DNA from: Methylococcaceae bacterium NSM2-1
Lineage (GTDB): Bacteria > Pseudomonadota > Gammaproteobacteria > Methylococcales > Methylomonadaceae
Direction: 5' to 3'
Assembly (NCBI GenBank): GCA_002256705.1
Contig: NQJI01000058.1
Location: forward strand, 1 to 9,439
DNA length: 9,439 nucleotides
Shown here: piece after piece, positions 1 to 8,580 of the stretch
How the letters are laid out: each line of letters starts with the position of its first letter
How positions within the stretch are numbered: the first letter of the stretch is position 1
The notes under the pieces: model-generated
The model's database searches: none
The model's input: the letters and a program-made list of their open reading frames with translations, nothing else
What the model was told of the DNA's origin: nothing
Program-made: the position numbers and the translations under genes

Positions 1-63
1 CGAATATCCACTGGCCGGAGCCAGTAGCGATACCACCGCTAAAGTTTTAGTTAGATTGTGCAC
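1..63 (-). CDS. fimV: FimV/HubP-like polar landmark protein, N-terminal fragment
   Basis: Only the first 21 codons are in the window; the gene continues past position 1. The start is GTG at 63-61. It is the only possible start in this frame because an in-frame TGA lies two codons upstream (69-67). A Shine-Dalgarno-like GGAAGG (70-75) sits 6 bases before it. The fragment reads MHNLTKTLAVVSLLAPASGY plus one Ser, a typical Sec signal peptide: a basic Lys6, a hydrophobic core at residues 8-15 and small residues near a likely cleavage site around 17-20. In many gammaproteobacteria fimV follows asd directly. FimV proteins are inner-membrane, peptidoglycan-binding (LysM) organisers of the cell pole that act in type IV pilus assembly and chromosome or flagellar polarity. 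Identity rests on the signal peptide resembling FimV starts I recall plus the asd context. The body of the protein is not visible, so another exported protein is possible. It lies 69 bases beyond the asd stop with no terminator between, so co-transcription is likely. Confidence 0.6.
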   Translation of the reverse strand, partial: MHNLTKTLAVVSLLAPASGYS

Positions 64-132
64 ACTTCACCTTCCACTTATTTACAACTGCCTCCTCATA
101 CTTCAATAATCAAACATACGGTTAATCTTAGA

Positions 133-1155
133 CTAGATATAATTTTTTACTAGTTCTTCAGCTATTTGTACACTGTTTAATGCAGCTCCTTTCCGAACAT
201 TATCGCCCACTACCCACAAATCAATACCTTGTGGGTGCGATATATCTTCTCTTATACGCCCAACAAACACGTCATCATGGCCTGATGACTCAGTTACCGC
301 CGTTGGGTAACCACCATTTTTGCGCTCATCCATAACAGTTACACCTGGTGCTTTTTCTAGCAAAGCTCTAACCGCTTCGGCAGTAATTTTTTTATGTGTT
401 TCAATATGCACAGCTTCGGAATGACCGTAAAAAACAGGTACTCGTACAGCGGTTGCATTGACCATAACGCTGGCATCGCCCAATATTTTTTGGGTTTCCC
501 AAACCATCTTCATTTCTTCTTTTGTATAACCATTATCCATAAACACATCAATTTGCGGCAAAACATTAAAGGCAATTTGCTTGGGATAGACGCTGGGTGT
601 AATAGGTTGCATGTTAAGAAGATTGGCGGTTTGCTTGCCCAGTTCTTCTATGGCTTCTTTTCCCGTGCCTGAAACGGCTTGATAAGTACACACGTTAATT
701 CTAGCTATGCCTACCGCATCGTATATGGGTTTTAATGCTACTAACATTTGAATGGTTGAGCAGTTAGGATTCGCAATAATACCGCGATTTTTATAATCGG
801 CTATTTTTTCTGGATTGACTTCCGGCACTACCAGAGGAATATCGTCGTCATAGCGAAACTGTGAGGTATTATCGATAACTATACAACCGGCAGCAGCGGC
901 TTTTGGTGCGTATATTTCTGAAACAGCAGCGCCCGGAGAAAACAAACCAATTTGCACTTTAGAAAAATCGAAAGTAGCTAAATCTTCAACTTTTAACGAA
1001 CCCCCTTTGAAAGGAATTCGTTTGCCTGCTGAATTACTACTGGCTAAGGCATACACTTCTCCAACGGGGAACTGACGTTCTTCCAAAATAGACAGCATGG
1101 CTTCGCCCACTGCACCCGTCGCACCAACAACTGCAACGTTATAAACTTTAGTCAT
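133..1155 (-). CDS. asd: Aspartate-semialdehyde dehydrogenase
   Basis: This cytoplasmic enzyme makes L-aspartate 4-semialdehyde from aspartyl phosphate with NADPH, the branch-point step to lysine/diaminopimelate, threonine and methionine. The 340-residue protein begins with a Rossmann motif GATGAVG (residues 11-17). The catalytic cysteine is Cys132 in NPNCST and the acid/base histidine is His245 in GHSEAVH. The substrate-binding stretch around QAVSGTGKEAI (159-169) is also present. Because both catalytic residues are intact, this is a true dehydrogenase and not the inactive paralogue Usg, which can occupy the same place beside fimV. The 340-residue length matches the shorter bacterial subfamily rather than the ~367-residue E. 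coli enzyme. The ATG start has AAAAGGT (1164-1170) 8 bases upstream. The gene lies between adk and the fimV-like gene, all on the minus strand. The 174-base gap from adk could carry its own promoter, but I see no convincing one. Confidence 0.96.
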   Translation of the reverse strand: MTKVYNVAVVGATGAVGEAMLSILEERQFPVGEVYALASSNSAGKRIPFKGGSLKVEDLATFDFSKVQIGLFSPGAAVSEIYAPKAAAAGCIVIDNTSQFRYDDDIPLVVPEVNPEKIADYKNRGIIANPNCSTIQMLVALKPIYDAVGIARINVCTYQAVSGTGKEAIEELGKQTANLLNMQPITPSVYPKQIAFNVLPQIDVFMDNGYTKEEMKMVWETQKILGDASVMVNATAVRVPVFYGHSEAVHIETHKKITAEAVRALLEKAPGVTVMDERKNGGYPTAVTESSGHDDVFVGRIREDISHPQGIDLWVVGDNVRKGAALNSVQIAEELVKNYI

Positions 1156-1177
1156 TTATATTTACCTTTTGTACTTA

Positions 1178-1329
1178 AATCTTATTGAATTGATGGCTAA
1201 AATGTCTTTTTATTTGTTTCGATGGGCGGCTTTGGCTCAACCGGATATGCGGTAACCCGTGGTTTAAAACTGCCGACTTTTTCAGTCGTCTTCGCTTTAA
1301 CCCGTCCATCTGCGTGCCTCTGGTATACT
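1178..1329 (-). other. Structured adk-asd intergenic region
   Basis: This is the spacer between the adk stop and the asd leader. On the plus strand, 1261-1303 forms an imperfect palindrome. Outer arms GGTTTAAA (1261-1268) and TTTAACC (near 1296-1302) enclose inner arms CGACT and AGTCG around a TTTTC loop (near 1274-1289). Transcribed leftwards from adk it would fold into a long stem-loop, but no U-run follows, so it is not a standard terminator. The same stretch holds a minus-strand reading frame (1309 to 1175) of 44 codons starting ATG. GAGG (1317-1320) lies 7 bases upstream of that ATG. The predicted peptide is very basic (12 Lys/Arg, one acidic residue) and is in the adk frame just past the TGA. 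I do not recognise it. It may be chance, or this may be a dispersed REP-like repeat. Nothing firmer can be assigned here. Confidence 0.35.
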
Positions 1330-1986
<657 letters not shown>

Positions 1987-2058
1987 TTAAAAACCGTTAA
2001 GGTTTATAGCTGAATAAAAGCATGATCGGCTATTTTATAACACAACATATTTATTCTC

Positions 2059-2087
2059 TTGTAAAAATGCGATTATTTCCCTATTCT
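2059..2087 (+). promoter_or_regulatory. Sigma-70-like promoter of the CBS-domain gene
   Basis: TTGTAA (2059-2064) and TATTCT (2082-2087) are separated by exactly 17 bases. Each matches four of six consensus positions. Transcription would start near 2094, leaving a leader of about 25 bases with a good ribosome site (AGGAG, 2107-2111). The 8-base sequence ATGCGATT occurs twice, at 2068-2075 in the spacer and 2089-2096 just after the -10. The copies are 21 bases apart, about two helical turns, so they could be a regulator site. Confidence 0.5.
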
Positions 2088-2119
2088 TATGCGATTTACT
2101 ACAATCAGGAGAACAAATA

Positions 2120-2596
2120 ATGCGTGTTGAAGATTTAATGAAATCAAAAGTATTTACGGTCGAGCAACACGACTTGATTGACCGGGTCTTTTTTTTAATT
2201 CATTACGAAAAAGTTCGTCACATACCAGTCGTTGAAAAAGGCAAAGTTATCGCGATCGTATCCGACAGAGATCTGTACAAGGCTTTGGGGCCGAAAAACA
2301 ACTCTAACGCAATTGAAGCAGCACCTGGCAAAAGCACTGCAGAGCTGCATGTTATTCCACAAAAAGTACAACACATTATGCGCCGGCGCGTATTGACGGT
2401 TAACCCTGACACCTATGCATCAGAAGCTGCAGCAATTATGGCTGACAACAAGGTTGGAGCATTGCCGGTGGTAGACAAGGATAGCAAACTGGTAGGAATA
2501 ATATCAGCTACAGACATACTCCGGGTTTTTTCAAAAATAGAAAAATCGAGTGAAAAAAGAGAGCAAAGAATAGCGGCAGGTATCAGTCATACATAA
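2120..2596 (+). CDS. Tandem CBS-domain protein
   Basis: This 158-residue soluble protein consists almost entirely of two CBS domains, roughly residues 1-57 and 80-138. Each ends in the usual adenosyl-ligand signature: AIVSDRDL (Ser48, Asp51) and GIISATDIL (Ser129, Asp132). Paired CBS domains form a Bateman module that binds AMP, ADP, ATP or S-adenosylmethionine and acts as an energy or ligand sensor. The linker (58-79) is polar and low in complexity, and the C-terminal 20 residues are charged (EKSSEKREQR). There is no attached enzyme, transporter or DNA-binding domain, so the partner and function are unknown. The ATG has AGGAG 8 bases upstream. It is a single-gene transcription unit, divergent from adk and closed by a terminator. 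The neighbouring adenylate kinase, which sets adenylate levels, makes an adenylate-sensing role attractive, but that is inference only. Confidence 0.85.
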   Translation: MRVEDLMKSKVFTVEQHDLIDRVFFLIHYEKVRHIPVVEKGKVIAIVSDRDLYKALGPKNNSNAIEAAPGKSTAELHVIPQKVQHIMRRRVLTVNPDTYASEAAAIMADNKVGALPVVDKDSKLVGIISATDILRVFSKIEKSSEKREQRIAAGISHT

Positions 2597-2617
2597 AGCC
2601 CATTGACGCGATATACC

Positions 2618-2649
2618 AAAAAAGTCCCGCAATGGGACTTTTTTGTTTT
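2618..2649 (+). terminator. Rho-independent terminator of the CBS-domain gene
   Basis: A perfect 11-bp stem, AAAAAAGTCCC (2618-2628) and GGGACTTTTTT (2634-2644), encloses the loop GCAAT and is followed by GTTTT. It starts 21 bases after the stop codon. The A-run on the left arm would also give a U-run on the other strand, so it could work in both directions. It insulates the CBS gene from the sucA promoter region. Confidence 0.9.
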
Positions 2650-2846
2650 AGCCAGACAAATTGATGCCACATCAAATTTTCCCATATGATGAAGTTACTG
2701 TTATAAAGTAAACCCGGTAAAAATTAATCATTATTGAATACATCATCTTCCCTAGCAAAAGCGCAAACAGAACCCCGTGAGCATTTATTTCTTTCTTCAT
2801 CAACTACGACGCTCTAGTGAAATATGCGAATAATTTCCTCAGTAGT

Positions 2847-2870
2847 TCTTGGCAATGTAGCATGTCAAGA
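2847..2870. promoter_or_regulatory. Candidate operator dyad at the sucA promoter
   Basis: TCTTGGCA (2847-2854) and TGTCAAGA (2863-2870) are inverted repeats matching at 7 of 8 positions with an 8-base spacer. The dyad covers the -35 hexamer and most of the promoter spacer, where a dimeric regulator would block or alter RNA polymerase binding. I do not recognise the binding protein. Confidence 0.35.
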
Positions 2871-2878
2871 TTTAATAT
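2849..2878 (+). promoter_or_regulatory. Sigma-70-like promoter of the sucA-sucB-lpd operon
   Basis: TTGGCA (2849-2854) matches the -35 consensus at five of six positions. TAATAT (2873-2878) is a plausible -10 at 18-base spacing. Transcription would start around 2885, giving a leader of about 30 bases before the sucA start. The rest of the 265-base upstream gap (2650-2914) shows no gene. It does hold a short hairpin TTGATG-CCA-CATCAA (2661-2675) of unknown meaning. Confidence 0.5.
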
Positions 2879-2914
2879 AAAGACCAAGACCCGTGCAGAA
2901 TAAATTGGATATCC

Positions 2915-5746
2915 ATGATGAGTAACCTGCTTAAACTTTTTCAAGATTCTTCTTCCTTACAAGGCAGCAACGCCAGTTACGTTGAAAACTTATATGAACG
3001 GTTTTTGGAAGATCCTGAATCTGTTGAGCCTAGCTGGCAAAAAGAATTCAATGCCATTCACCATGGAGCCGCTTATGAGACTCCTCACAGCCCTGTTGTA
3101 GAACGCTTCGCACAACTTGCTGTTAAATCTCAAGGAAGGCTGGCTCAATTACAGGGCTTTACCGAAGAAAGTGTAAAAAAACAGGCCGCTGTTTCCCGGC
3201 TTATTAACCATTACCGGGTTCGCGGGCATCAAATTGCCAACAATAATCCGTTAGGGAAAACGGCGCCCCCACCTCACGATATGGATCCGACCTATTACGG
3301 ACTTTCTGAGCCGGATATGGACACTCTGTTCGATACAGGTGCACTCTACGGTGGTGTTGATCGACTACCATTACGCGATATTATTGCCAGCCTGAAAGAA
3401 ATTTACTGCGGTAGTATCGGCTCTGAGTACATGCACATTGTTGATACTCATATCAGGCGCTGGTTAATAAGCCGCCTGGAAATTTCTAAAACCAATTTAA
3501 TACTGGACCCTGCTAAAAAACACTGGATATTAAAGTTACTGACTGCGGCCGAAGGCATAGAAAGTTACTTGCATAATAGATTTGTCGGCCAAAAACGCTT
3601 CTCTCTTGAAGGTGGTGAATCCCTGATTCCAATCCTGGATGAATTAATTCAGGGTTCCGGAGACAAAGGCGTTAAAGAAATTGTAATCGGCATGGCGCAT
3701 CGAGGCCGCTTAAATGTACTGGTCAACATCCTGGGCAAAAGCCCTGCCAGTTTATTTGATGAATTTACAGGTACATCTACTCTATCCCCTGGAGTCAGTT
3801 CGGGTGATGTTAAATATCACATGGGTTTTTCCTCCGATATTGCCACGCCTGGTGGCCCTGTGCATTTAACACTGGCATTCAACCCATCACATTTGGAAAT
3901 TATCAATCCGGTTGTTGAAGGTTCAGTGAAAGCACGTCAGGACCGTGCCGGAAAAGAGGGTATAAGCACGGTTATTCCGGTATTAATTCACGGAGATGCG
4001 GCCTTTTCGGGACAAGGTATTGTCATGGAAACCCTGAACATGTCGCAAACCCGGGCTTTTTTCACAGGCGGAACGGTACATATCGTCATCAACAATCAAA
4101 TTGGCTTTACCACCAGCAACCCGATGGATGCGCGATCTACTTTGTATTGCACGGATGTTGCCAGCATGATCCAGGCGCCGGTTTTTCATGTCAACGGTGA
4201 TGATCCCGAAGCGGTAATATTTGTAACAAAACTCGCTCTCGATTACCGGATGACTTTCAATAAGGATGTCGTCATAGATCTTATTTGCTATCGCCGTCTT
4301 GGACACAACGAAGCCGACGAGCCTGCAACTACCCAGCCCATCATGTATAAAAAAATCCGCAAGCACAAAACCACGCGGAAACTTTATGCTCAAAAACTCA
4401 TGAACGAAGGAATTATCACTGCAGAACAATCTGCAAAAATGGAACAGGATTATCAAAAATTGCTTGAAGCAGGTCAGGTTGTTTCGAGACCCGTGTTAGA
4501 AAATTCCAGCTATTCGTATACCAATCAATGGAATCAGTACCTCAATAAAAGCTGGGACACTTTCTGTAACACAGCCATATCAATGGATCAGCTGCGCTTT
4601 TGTAATGATAGAATGCAGCGGTTACCCGCCGGTTTCGAATTGCATCCAAGAGTCGCCAAAGTCATGGATAACCGCCGTAAAATGGCGGCTGGTGCCATGC
4701 CTTTGGATTGGGGATTTGCAGAAAATCTGGCTTATTCCAGCCTTCTTTTGGAAAAATACCATGTTCGTTTGACGGGTCAAGACGTGGGACGCGGTACATT
4801 TGTTCATCGCCACGCGGTTTTACACAACCAAATCAATAATAAAACTTACACACCGATCAAACATCTGGACAAGGATCAAGGCCGTGCACAGATTTTTGAT
4901 TCCCTGTTGTCTGAGGCCGGCGTATTGGGTTTCGAATACGGATACAGCACCACGATGCCAAATACCCTGGTCATCTGGGAAGCGCAATTTGGCGATTTTG
5001 CCAACGGCGCTCAAGTGGTTATCGATCAGTTTATCAGTTCCGGCGAAACCAAATGGGGACGATTGTGCGGACTGGTCATGTTGTTACCGCATGGCTTCGA
5101 AGGCCAAGGTCCTGAACATTCATCTGCCAGACTGGAACGCTATCTGCAACTTTGTGCTGAACATAATATCCAGGTTTGCAATCCGACCACGCCGGCACAA
5201 ATATTCCATTTGTTACGCCGCCAATTAATACGTCCGTATCGAAAACCACTCATTGTTATGAGTCCTAAAAGCCTGCTGCGACATAAACTCGCGGTATCCA
5301 CGCTGGAAGATCTGACAAACGGACACTTCCAACCTGTCATCGGCGAGCAGGATGACATGAATCCAAAAAAAGTGACCCGCTTTATTTTATGTGCCGGTAA
5401 AGTTTATTACGATTTACTGGAAGCGCGTCGCCGGGACGACCTTAAGCATGTTGCTATCGCACGTATCGAACAGTTGTACCCTTTCCCAGATGAATTATTT
5501 AAAGTGGAAATAGCTAAATATCCCCATTTGGAGGATTTCATCTGGTGCCAGGAAGAGCCAAAAAATCAGGGCGCCTGGTATCAATCCAAACATCACTTTA
5601 CCGACAATCTGCAAACCCATATCAGCGTAACCTATGCCGGACGTGAAGCATCGGCAGCACCTGCTGTCGGCAAGTTCCACGTGCATATAGAACAACAAAA
5701 AGCTGTCGTTCAATCGGCCTTATACGGTAAACCTTCAGGAAAATAA
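2915..5746 (+). CDS. sucA: 2-oxoglutarate dehydrogenase E1 component
   Basis: E1 is the thiamine-diphosphate enzyme that decarboxylates 2-oxoglutarate and succinylates the lipoyl group of E2, in the TCA cycle. The 943-residue protein is close to the E. coli length (933). It starts with the family N-terminal segment that binds the complex (to about residue 45). Key sites are intact: His262 in MAHRGR and His302 in KYHMGFS for the 2-oxo acid; AFNPSHLE (321-328); Asp361 in [10 protein letters not shown] and Asn394 in [10 protein letters not shown] for Mg-thiamine diphosphate; GHNEADEP (463-470). The transketolase-like second half contains [11 protein letters not shown] (625-635), [12 protein letters not shown] (689-700) and [12 protein letters not shown] (732-743). 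ATG codons at 2915 and 2918 are both possible, with only a weak GGA (2907-2909) upstream, so the exact start is uncertain by one codon. It is the first gene of a three-gene operon; its stop is one base before sucB. Nothing suggests loss of function. Confidence 0.98.
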   Translation: MMSNLLKLFQDSSSLQGSNASYVENLYERFLEDPESVEPSWQKEFNAIHHGAAYETPHSPVVERFAQLAVKSQGRLAQLQGFTEESVKKQAAVSRLINHYRVRGHQIANNNPLGKTAPPPHDMDPTYYGLSEPDMDTLFDTGALYGGVDRLPLRDIIASLKEIYCGSIGSEYMHIVDTHIRRWLISRLEISKTNLILDPAKKHWILKLLTAAEGIESYLHNRFVGQKRFSLEGGESLIPILDELIQGSGDKGVKEIVIGMAHRGRLNVLVNILGKSPASLFDEFTGTSTLSPGVSSGDVKYHMGFSSDIATPGGPVHLTLAFNPSHLEIINPVVEGSVKARQDRAGKEGISTVIPVLIHGDAAFSGQGIVMETLNMSQTRAFFTGGTVHIVINNQIGFTTSNPMDARSTLYCTDVASMIQAPVFHVNGDDPEAVIFVTKLALDYRMTFNKDVVIDLICYRRLGHNEADEPATTQPIMYKKIRKHKTTRKLYAQKLMNEGIITAEQSAKMEQDYQKLLEAGQVVSRPVLENSSYSYTNQWNQYLNKSWDTFCNTAISMDQLRFCNDRMQRLPAGFELHPRVAKVMDNRRKMAAGAMPLDWGFAENLAYSSLLLEKYHVRLTGQDVGRGTFVHRHAVLHNQINNKTYTPIKHLDKDQGRAQIFDSLLSEAGVLGFEYGYSTTMPNTLVIWEAQFGDFANGAQVVIDQFISSGETKWGRLCGLVMLLPHGFEGQGPEHSSARLERYLQLCAEHNIQVCNPTTPAQIFHLLRRQLIRPYRKPLIVMSPKSLLRHKLAVSTLEDLTNGHFQPVIGEQDDMNPKKVTRFILCAGKVYYDLLEARRRDDLKHVAIARIEQLYPFPDELFKVEIAKYPHLEDFIWCQEEPKNQGAWYQSKHHFTDNLQTHISVTYAGREASAAPAVGKFHVHIEQQKAVVQSALYGKPSGK

Positions 5747-5747
5747 C

Positions 5748-6992
5748 ATGAGCATTGAAGTCCTAGTTCCCAATCTACCCGAATCTGTTTCTGACGCAAC
5801 GCTGATCACCTGGCACAAACAAGCAGGTGATTTCGTCAACAAGAACGAAAACCTTGTTGATCTTGAAACGGATAAAGTGGTACTTGAAGTTACCGCGCCT
5901 GAATCTGGCGTACTCAGCCAGATACTCAAGGAAAACGGCGCTATCGTTACTGGCGGTGAGTTGCTGGCATTATTGGAATCTGAAACTGCTCAAGAACATC
6001 CAGTCACTGAAAATAAAACAATACCTAATAAAACACCAGAGGACAATGGCGAAGATATCCCGTTAAGTCCTTCAGTTCGCCGATTGATCAATGAGAATAC
6101 CCTGGATCCTTCGGTTATAAAGGGTACTGGGAAAAGTGGCCGACTCACCAAAACTGATGTATTAGAGCATCTTAACAAACAAACTCCTGCTACCGTAAAA
6201 ACTCAGAATATTGTGTCTTTACAAAGTACGGCAGCTGAAATCAAGCCGGAAACCGCAAAACCAATCGAACCGGCAACGATTGCATCAAATCTGCGGCCTG
6301 AACAACGGGTTGCGATGACCCGCTTAAGAGCAAAAGTTGCCGAACGCCTGTTACAGGCCCAACAAAACGCAGCCATGTTGACAACCTTCAACGAAGTCAA
6401 CATGCAAAATGTTATTGATCTTCGTAACCAATATAAAGTCAGATTCGAACAAAAACACGCTGTCAAGCTGGGCTTTATGTCGTTTTTTGTCAAAGCATCA
6501 ATTGAGGCTTTGAAACGTTTCCCTGCCATCAATGCCTCCATTGATGGCAACGATATTATTTATCATGGCTACTACGACTTGGGGATTGCCGTCAGTACCC
6601 CGCGCGGCCTGATTGTCCCGGTGTTGCATGATGCCGATCAACTCGATTTTGCCGGCATTGAAAAAAGCATTGCCAATTTCGGAGAAAAGGCAAGAGCAGG
6701 CACATTAAGCTATGACGACTTAAAGGGCGGAACATTTACCATTACCAACGGCGGAGTGTTTGGTTCAATGTTGTCTACTCCCATACTTAACCCGCCTCAG
6801 TGTGCAATTTTAGGTATGCACGCCATTAAGGAACGAGCTGTTGTTGAAAATGGTCAAATTGTTATCAGACCGATTATGTATCTGGCTCTTTCATATGATC
6901 ACCGTCTGGTTGATGGCCGCGAAGCGGTACAATTTTTAGTCACCATCAAAGAATGCCTGGAAGCTCCCGCTCACCTTCTTCTGAACATTTAA
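5748..6992 (+). CDS. sucB: Dihydrolipoyllysine-residue succinyltransferase, E2 of the 2-oxoglutarate complex
   Basis: E2 forms the core of the complex and transfers succinyl from its lipoyl arm to CoA. Domain order is standard: one lipoyl domain (2-77) with the lipoylated Lys43 in [11 protein letters not shown]; a charged linker; a peripheral-subunit-binding domain (about 105-143, LSPSVRRLI to DVLEHL); a second linker; and the catalytic domain (about 185-414). The catalytic domain carries the active-site motif SYDHRLVDG with His385 and Asp389. At 414 residues it is close to the E. coli protein (405). The ATG is one base past the sucA stop, with AGGA (5737-5740) inside the end of sucA 7 bases before it, so translation is probably coupled. 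The subunit-binding domain, which normally docks E1 or E3, is intact. This matters because the next gene encodes an E3-like protein without the usual active site. Confidence 0.98.
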   Translation: MSIEVLVPNLPESVSDATLITWHKQAGDFVNKNENLVDLETDKVVLEVTAPESGVLSQILKENGAIVTGGELLALLESETAQEHPVTENKTIPNKTPEDNGEDIPLSPSVRRLINENTLDPSVIKGTGKSGRLTKTDVLEHLNKQTPATVKTQNIVSLQSTAAEIKPETAKPIEPATIASNLRPEQRVAMTRLRAKVAERLLQAQQNAAMLTTFNEVNMQNVIDLRNQYKVRFEQKHAVKLGFMSFFVKASIEALKRFPAINASIDGNDIIYHGYYDLGIAVSTPRGLIVPVLHDADQLDFAGIEKSIANFGEKARAGTLSYDDLKGGTFTITNGGVFGSMLSTPILNPPQCAILGMHAIKERAVVENGQIVIRPIMYLALSYDHRLVDGREAVQFLVTIKECLEAPAHLLLNI

Positions 6993-6996
6993 TACT

Positions 6997-8430
6997 ATGC
7001 CAAAAAAGCAAAAACATTACGATGTCATCGTCATCGGTGCTGGTCCCGCAGGTTTTGCCAGCGCTATTCGTTGTGCGCAGTTCGGATTAAAAACCGCCTG
7101 CATTGATAATTGGCGCAATAAAAAAGGTCAGAGTCGATTAGGTGGTTCTCACCTCAATACCGGCGGTGTTGCCTCCATGACCTTGCTGGAGTCCGCAAAA
7201 ATCTATCATCAGTTGACCCACGGGATTGCAGAACACGGCATTTATGCTGAAGCGATTTCAATCGATTTACCGCTAATGATTCAGCGAAAAGATAAAATTA
7301 TTGATGAAATCGCCCACAAAATGGCTGATTTATTCGTGCATCACAAAATAGACCACATTCAGGCAAAGGGCCGATTACTGAATACGCGGCAAGTGGAAAT
7401 TACTACCGTGGATAGCCAGACACATTCTATACTTGACGCTGAGCATATTATTCTAGCCACTGGTTCAAACCCCATCAAATTACCGTGCGCCCCGATAGAC
7501 AATGAATTTATTATTGATCCCATTGCCGCATTAAATCTTGACACGGTACCCAAAAAATTGGCCATTATCGGCGCAGGTGTAGTAGGCCTTGAATTGGCGA
7601 GCATATGGAATCGACTCGGTGCTGAAACCATATTGCTGGAAGCGCAAGAAAACTTTTTATCCTTACTCGACCAACAAATTTCGGGTGAGGCTTATCGCGT
7701 TTACCAGCAACAGGGACTTGATTTACGTTTGGGTGCCCGGGTCATTTCTGCAAAAAAAGGCAACATAAAAGTCACCGTAGACTATCAGGATCAGGAAGGC
7801 ACTCACACCCTGCGCGTTGATAAACTTATCGTTGCCTGTGGACGAAAACCCAATACCGGAGACTTGGCAGCACCTGAAGCAGATTTATTGCTGGATGAAA
7901 ACGGCTATGTTCATGTGGATGATAACTGCCGCACCAACCTGCCCGGCGTTTATGCCATTGGTGACTTGACCCTGCTTGGACCTATGCTGGCACATAAGGG
8001 CATAGAGGAAGGCGTATTTGTTGCCGAACTCATTGCCGGATTCCATAATCCTATCAACTACGACAACCTCCCCAGCGTTATTTATACCGAACCTGAAATT
8101 GCCTGGGTAGGTCAAACAGAACAGGCTTTGCGTGCCACGGGCGAAGGTATCAAAATCGGCATCTTTCCATTAACCGCAACAGTTCGCGCACTAGCGATGG
8201 GCAAAACTGAAGGCATGGTTAAAATCATTGCCCATGCCGAAAACGACAAAATACTCGGCGTTCATATCATCGGTGCTCAAGCCTCTGAACTGATAGCCGA
8301 AGCCGTGTTAGCAATGGAGTTTTCCGCTAGTAGCGAAGATCTGGCCAGAACCATACATGCACGCCCTACCCTGTCGGAAGCAGTACATGATGCAGCACTC
8401 GCGCTTAAAGAGCGGGCTTTGCATTTGTAG
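6997..8430 (+). CDS. E3-like flavoprotein (Lpd homologue) lacking the redox disulfide
   Basis: By position and overall sequence this is the dihydrolipoamide dehydrogenase (E3) of the operon: 477 residues, normal length, four bases after sucB and with no clear ribosome site, so probably coupled. The FAD motif VIGAGPAG (12-19), second FAD motif YAIGD (319-323), NAD motif IIGAGVVGLELA (190-201, Glu215 ending the second strand) and dimerisation domain (from about 358) are well conserved. The catalytic centre is not. Where E3 proteins have GGTCLNVGCIPSK, this one reads GGSHLNTGGVASM: the disulfide cysteines are His52 and Gly57, and the conserved lysine is Met61. In the C-terminal HAHPTLSE motif the catalytic His is Arg456 (HARPTLSE), while Glu461 remains. 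Thiol-disulfide chemistry with lipoamide is therefore not expected. Possible roles are transhydrogenase, quinone reductase or diaphorase activity, or a structural or regulatory subunit. SthA, which also lost a disulfide cysteine and the catalytic His, is a precedent. I give no symbol because calling it lpd would imply an activity it should lack. Confidence 0.93.
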   Translation: MPKKQKHYDVIVIGAGPAGFASAIRCAQFGLKTACIDNWRNKKGQSRLGGSHLNTGGVASMTLLESAKIYHQLTHGIAEHGIYAEAISIDLPLMIQRKDKIIDEIAHKMADLFVHHKIDHIQAKGRLLNTRQVEITTVDSQTHSILDAEHIILATGSNPIKLPCAPIDNEFIIDPIAALNLDTVPKKLAIIGAGVVGLELASIWNRLGAETILLEAQENFLSLLDQQISGEAYRVYQQQGLDLRLGARVISAKKGNIKVTVDYQDQEGTHTLRVDKLIVACGRKPNTGDLAAPEADLLLDENGYVHVDDNCRTNLPGVYAIGDLTLLGPMLAHKGIEEGVFVAELIAGFHNPINYDNLPSVIYTEPEIAWVGQTEQALRATGEGIKIGIFPLTATVRALAMGKTEGMVKIIAHAENDKILGVHIIGAQASELIAEAVLAMEFSASSEDLARTIHARPTLSEAVHDAALALKERALHL

Positions 8431-8457
8431 GAGAATAAGTGATGGACTCTATATAGA

Positions 8458-8580
8458 CCCGACATTCCGCACCCTTAAAAAATAAGCATTAAAAATCAAT
8501 GAATTGAAAATGATGTTGCTATTTAGCAAAAAATAATATCATTTGATATCAGGAGGAAGCCAAGGGGTGCGAAATGTCGG
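8458..8580. mobile_element. MITE-like element with terminal inverted repeats
   Basis: CCGACATTCCGCACCC (8459-8474) and its inverted partner GGGTGCGAAATGTCGG (8565-8580) match at 15 of 16 positions. They enclose about 90 AT-rich bases with no coding capacity. Inside are further nested inverted repeats: AAATGAT (8508-8514) with ATCATTT (8538-8544), and TTGCT/AGCAA (8516-8529) around ATTT. ATAGA occurs on both sides (8453-8457 and 8581-8585) and could be a target duplication, with one extra base at the left end. Size, ends and lack of genes fit a miniature inverted-repeat transposable element moved by an IS elsewhere. No family is recognised. It lies 27 bases past the E3-like gene stop and just past the convergent methyltransferase gene. 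No ordinary terminator is seen for either gene. Confidence 0.5.

Noticed and set aside
75..105. Very strong AGGAGG followed by a five-codon ORF (MRRQL) before the FimV-like gene on the minus strand
   Set aside because: The AGGAGG lies within the tiny ORF itself and no start codon follows at usable distance; the GTG at 63 has its own closer GGAAGG.
2379..2388. Palindrome GCGCCGGCGC in the CBS gene
   Set aside because: It encodes consecutive Arg codons in the second CBS domain; chance is the simplest explanation.
2661..2680. Hairpin TTGATG-CCA-CATCAA followed by ATTTTCCC as a second terminator
   Set aside because: The stem is only 6 bp, AT-rich, with a short U-run, and a perfect terminator already lies just upstream.
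3983..4456. 157-codon antisense ORF within sucA
   Set aside because: It is a shadow frame inside a strongly conserved E1 coding region; no ribosome site or domain.
8516..8540. TTGCT-ATTT-AGCAA hairpin as terminator of the sucA operon
   Set aside because: It is followed by A residues on the plus strand, with no U-run, so it does not fit a rho-independent terminator; it is better read as part of the nested repeats in the MITE-like element.
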